The notes under the pieces: model-generated | What the model was told of the DNA's origin: nothing | Seen by the model: only the letters and a program-made list of their open reading frames with translations | Databases searched by the model: none | Made by a program: the position numbers and the translations under genes | Assembly (NCBI RefSeq): GCF_000299415.1 | Contig: NZ_AMPG01000001.1 | Location: forward strand, 1,054,001-1,118,000 | DNA length: 64,000 nucleotides | Direction: 5' to 3' | Source of the DNA: Candidatus Microthrix parvicella Bio17-1 | GTDB taxonomy: Bacteria > Actinomycetota > Acidimicrobiia > Acidimicrobiales > Microtrichaceae | In this document: piece by piece, positions 62,140 through 64,000 of the stretch | Layout of the letters: every line of letters starts with the position of its first letter | Numbering within the stretch: the stretch's first letter is position 1

Positions 62140-62912
62140 TGTTTCACGCCGGCGGCGCCTCCTACGACCTCTTCATGGGTCGATACTCCGCCCCGCTGGC
62201 GGCTGAATTCGTCGACGCGCTCAACCCGGTCGCCGGCCAGCAGGTCCTCGACGTCGGATGTGGGCCGGGAGCCCTGACCTCGGCGCTGGCCACACGCCTC
62301 GGCCCGGCAGCGGTGGCGGCATGCGACCCCTCGCCCGGGTTCGTCGACGAGTGCGCCAAGCGCAACCCGGGCGTCGAGGTGCAGGTCGGCAAGGCCGAGG
62401 CCATCCCGTTCACCGACGCCCGGTTCGACCTGGCCGCAGCCCAACTGGTCCTCCACTTCGTTGCAAACGCCCCGGCAGCCGCCGACGAGCTGCGGCGAGT
62501 CGTGCGCCCCGGCGGCACCGTCGCCGCCTGCGTGTGGGACGCCGAGCGGGAGATGGACGTGCTGCGAGCATTTTGGGACGCCGTCCACGAGGTCGACCCC
62601 GACGTGTCGGACACCACCCGAGAGCTGCGATTCGGCCGTCCCGGCGAGATCGCCAGGCTCTTCGTCGAGGCAGACCTCGTTGACATCAACGAGACCACCA
62701 TCGAGGTGCACACCACCTACGTCGACTTCGATGAGGTCTGGACCGGTTTCCAGGCGGGTATCGGCCCCGCAGGCGCCCACTGTGTTGCGCTCCCCGCCCT
62801 CCAACAAGCATTGCTTCGCGATCGTCTCTACGAGCAGTTGGGGTCGCCCCCCGGCCCGATCACGCTCACAGCCGTTGCCCGCAGCGTCACCGCCATCCGC
62901 GAGGTTCCATAG
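62139..62912 (+). CDS. Class I SAM-dependent methyltransferase (UbiE-like)
   Basis: A 257-residue methyltransferase. Motif I QVLDVGCGPGALT, motif II VAACDPSPGFVDE, motif III GKAEAIPFTDARFDLAAAQ, then LRRVVRPGGTVAACVWD as post-III. The C-terminal part resembles the SmtA/UbiE-like family. It is coupled to the DUF808 gene by the TGATG overlap, a pairing that gives no clear function. Confidence 0.9.
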   Translation: MFHAGGASYDLFMGRYSAPLAAEFVDALNPVAGQQVLDVGCGPGALTSALATRLGPAAVAACDPSPGFVDECAKRNPGVEVQVGKAEAIPFTDARFDLAAAQLVLHFVANAPAAADELRRVVRPGGTVAACVWDAEREMDVLRAFWDAVHEVDPDVSDTTRELRFGRPGEIARLFVEADLVDINETTIEVHTTYVDFDEVWTGFQAGIGPAGAHCVALPALQQALLRDRLYEQLGSPPGPITLTAVARSVTAIREVP

Positions 62913-62979
62913 CTCCGGTCGACCAGGAGCGGGGTTGGAACAGGCATCAGCCCATTGATGCCAAGGGGTAACCGTGTGA

Positions 62980-63261
62980 CCCGCACGTGAGGTCAGCATC
63001 GGCCCAATTCCCAAAGGAGCGGCGCTCACGAGCAATCCTCCAATCACCCGAGCCGACGACCACATCGCAGGCCGGACCTGGTTGTGGGCGTGTCGTCAGC
63101 TCGGCGACCACGTCCGGACCGTTGCTGAGGTCGCTGGTGAGTTCGGCGCTGATTGGCACACCATCAGCGACGCTGTGAACGGTTGGGGTGAGGCGCTCCT
63201 CGAAGCCGACACCGACCGGACCGCCAAGGTGAGCAATCCTCACCAATCGGTGGGTCGGTAG
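62980..63261 (+). pseudogene. Transposase remnant, ISL3-like
   Basis: An open stretch with no start codon reads ITRADDHIAGRTWLWACRQL, then DHVRTVAEVAGEFGADWHTI and SDAVNGWGEALLEADTDRTAKV. This is the central helix-turn-helix region typical of ISL3-family transposases (RTV..VA.E...DWHT..DAV..WG.AL). The N-terminal zinc-finger part and the DDE catalytic half are gone; the frame ends at a TAG inside the SDR gene. I see no terminal inverted repeats. It fills most of the 327-base gap between the methyltransferase and the SDR gene. Confidence 0.55.
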
Positions 63262-64000
63262 TCCTTGAGGAACTGTCCCCACACATGGGTGCCGGTGTTG
63301 GCGCCGTCGATGATCGGGTCGACGATCCTGGCGGCGCCGTCGACGATGTCGAGTGGCGGGTGAAAGCGGTGCTCGGCTCGCTTCTCGTTGGCCTTGTCCA
63401 CCGGGTCCTCGTCGGACACCCACCCGGTGTCGACGCTGTTCATGTGGATGCCCGAGGCGTGGAAGTCGGTCGCCGAGGTGCGGGTCATCATGTTGAGCGC
63501 CGCCTTGGCCATGTTGGTGTGTGGGTGCTTGGTGGTTTTGAATCGTCGATAGAACTGGCCCTCGACCGCCGACACGTTGACGACGTGCTTGTGGGCGCCC
63601 GGGGTCGCCTCCATCAGGGGCCGCAGGCGGGCGTTGATCACAAACGGTGCAACCGCGTTCACCAGTTGGGTTTCAAGCAGTTCCACCGACGACACCTCGT
63701 GCAGCAACAGGCGCCACGAGTTTCGGTCACGCAGGTCCACTTGTTGGAGGTCCTGGTCCAAGCGCCCCTCCGGAAACAAGGCATCGCCGTCCCCGCCGTG
63801 GTCACCGGGCAGCAGCGGCACCTGGGACAGTTCGGCGGCCCGCGTCAATCCCGAAGACCCGGCGGAGGGGCCGTCACCGTCGGGCGCGGTCAGGGCCACC
63901 CCCGATGCATCGGCGGGCAGCATGTCAGAGCGGCGCAGCCCCTCGTAGGCGCCGACCAACGCCAACACCTCCGGCGACAGCGATGCCAGCGCGGCGGTTT
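63240..64000 (-). CDS. SDR family oxidoreductase, 5' partial
   Basis: The 3' part (~250 residues) of an SDR running off the window edge; the cofactor-binding N-terminus is outside. Visible are LVNAVAPFVINARLRPLM, the catalytic strand HVVNVSAVEGQFYRRFKTTKHPHTNMAKAALNMM with a His-Pro-His-x-Asn-x-Ala-Lys form in the usual YxxxK zone, and MNSVDTGWVSDEDP. About 80 residues before LVNAVAPF (SSGLTRAAELSQVPLLPGDHGGD, then RLDQDLQQVDLRDRNSW) are longer than in classical SDRs. Members of this type occur as extra-large actinobacterial SDRs of unknown substrate. Ends within the transposase remnant. Confidence 0.8.
   Translation of the reverse strand, partial: TAALASLSPEVLALVGAYEGLRRSDMLPADASGVALTAPDGDGPSAGSSGLTRAAELSQVPLLPGDHGGDGDALFPEGRLDQDLQQVDLRDRNSWRLLLHEVSSVELLETQLVNAVAPFVINARLRPLMEATPGAHKHVVNVSAVEGQFYRRFKTTKHPHTNMAKAALNMMTRTSATDFHASGIHMNSVDTGWVSDEDPVDKANEKRAEHRFHPPLDIVDGAARIVDPIIDGANTGTHVWGQFLKDYRPTDW

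Overview
The window is high-GC DNA with GTG and TTG starts, many 1-4 base gene overlaps and near-continuous coding. The gene set points to an actinobacterium: SufT-type Fe-S assembly, a DUF2786 / TIGR04338-type pair, a PucR regulator, a two-domain FadE, an encapsulin, and many lipid-degradation enzymes. The class Acidimicrobiia is my best guess, but no rRNA or marker comparison is possible here. I see no tRNA, rRNA, CRISPR array or prophage. The only mobile trace is a transposase remnant near the right end.

Layout. 1-11.3 kb: lipid and acyl-CoA metabolism (carotenoid oxygenase, two thiolases, enoyl-CoA hydratase, SDRs, TetR, acyl-CoA ligase), with one decayed acyl-CoA ligase fragment beside an 18-bp inverted repeat. 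11.4-13.2 kb: tandem repeats, a broken HAD phosphatase, and a coupled DUF2786 / metallohydrolase pair. 14.5-18.7 kb: a sufBCDT operon behind a promoter built on a perfect 10-bp inverted repeat. 18.7-25.9 kb: dehydrogenase, class III aminotransferase, a small HiPIP-like protein, acyltransferase, thioesterase, an atypical SDR and a P450. 26.0-27.2 kb: an encapsulated-ferritin / encapsulin iron-storage operon. 30.4-34.5 kb: metal homeostasis, with an ArsR/SmtB sensor and CDF exporter convergent with a ZnuABC-type importer. 35.3-44.2 kb: ceramidase, fused FadE, ferredoxin, flavoprotein, aldo/keto reductase, NERD protein and beta-glucosidase.

44.7-53.7 kb is a histidine-utilisation locus: iclR-hutH on the plus strand, and divergent hutU-phyH-pdf-ahpD-hutF-hutI. 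HutF makes N-formylglutamate, yet no hutG (formylglutamate deformylase) is visible. A peptide-deformylase paralogue sits in the operon instead. This is the most interesting signal: the PDF may supply the missing deformylase step, with a PhyH-type dioxygenase as a further unexplained member.

53.7-64 kb: long-chain acyl-CoA ligase, a PucR regulator behind a perfect 14-bp inverted repeat, a DksA/TraR protein with a hairpin in its leader, a patatin lipase, a polytopic membrane protein, DUF488, DUF808, a methyltransferase, an ISL3-like transposase remnant and a partial SDR.
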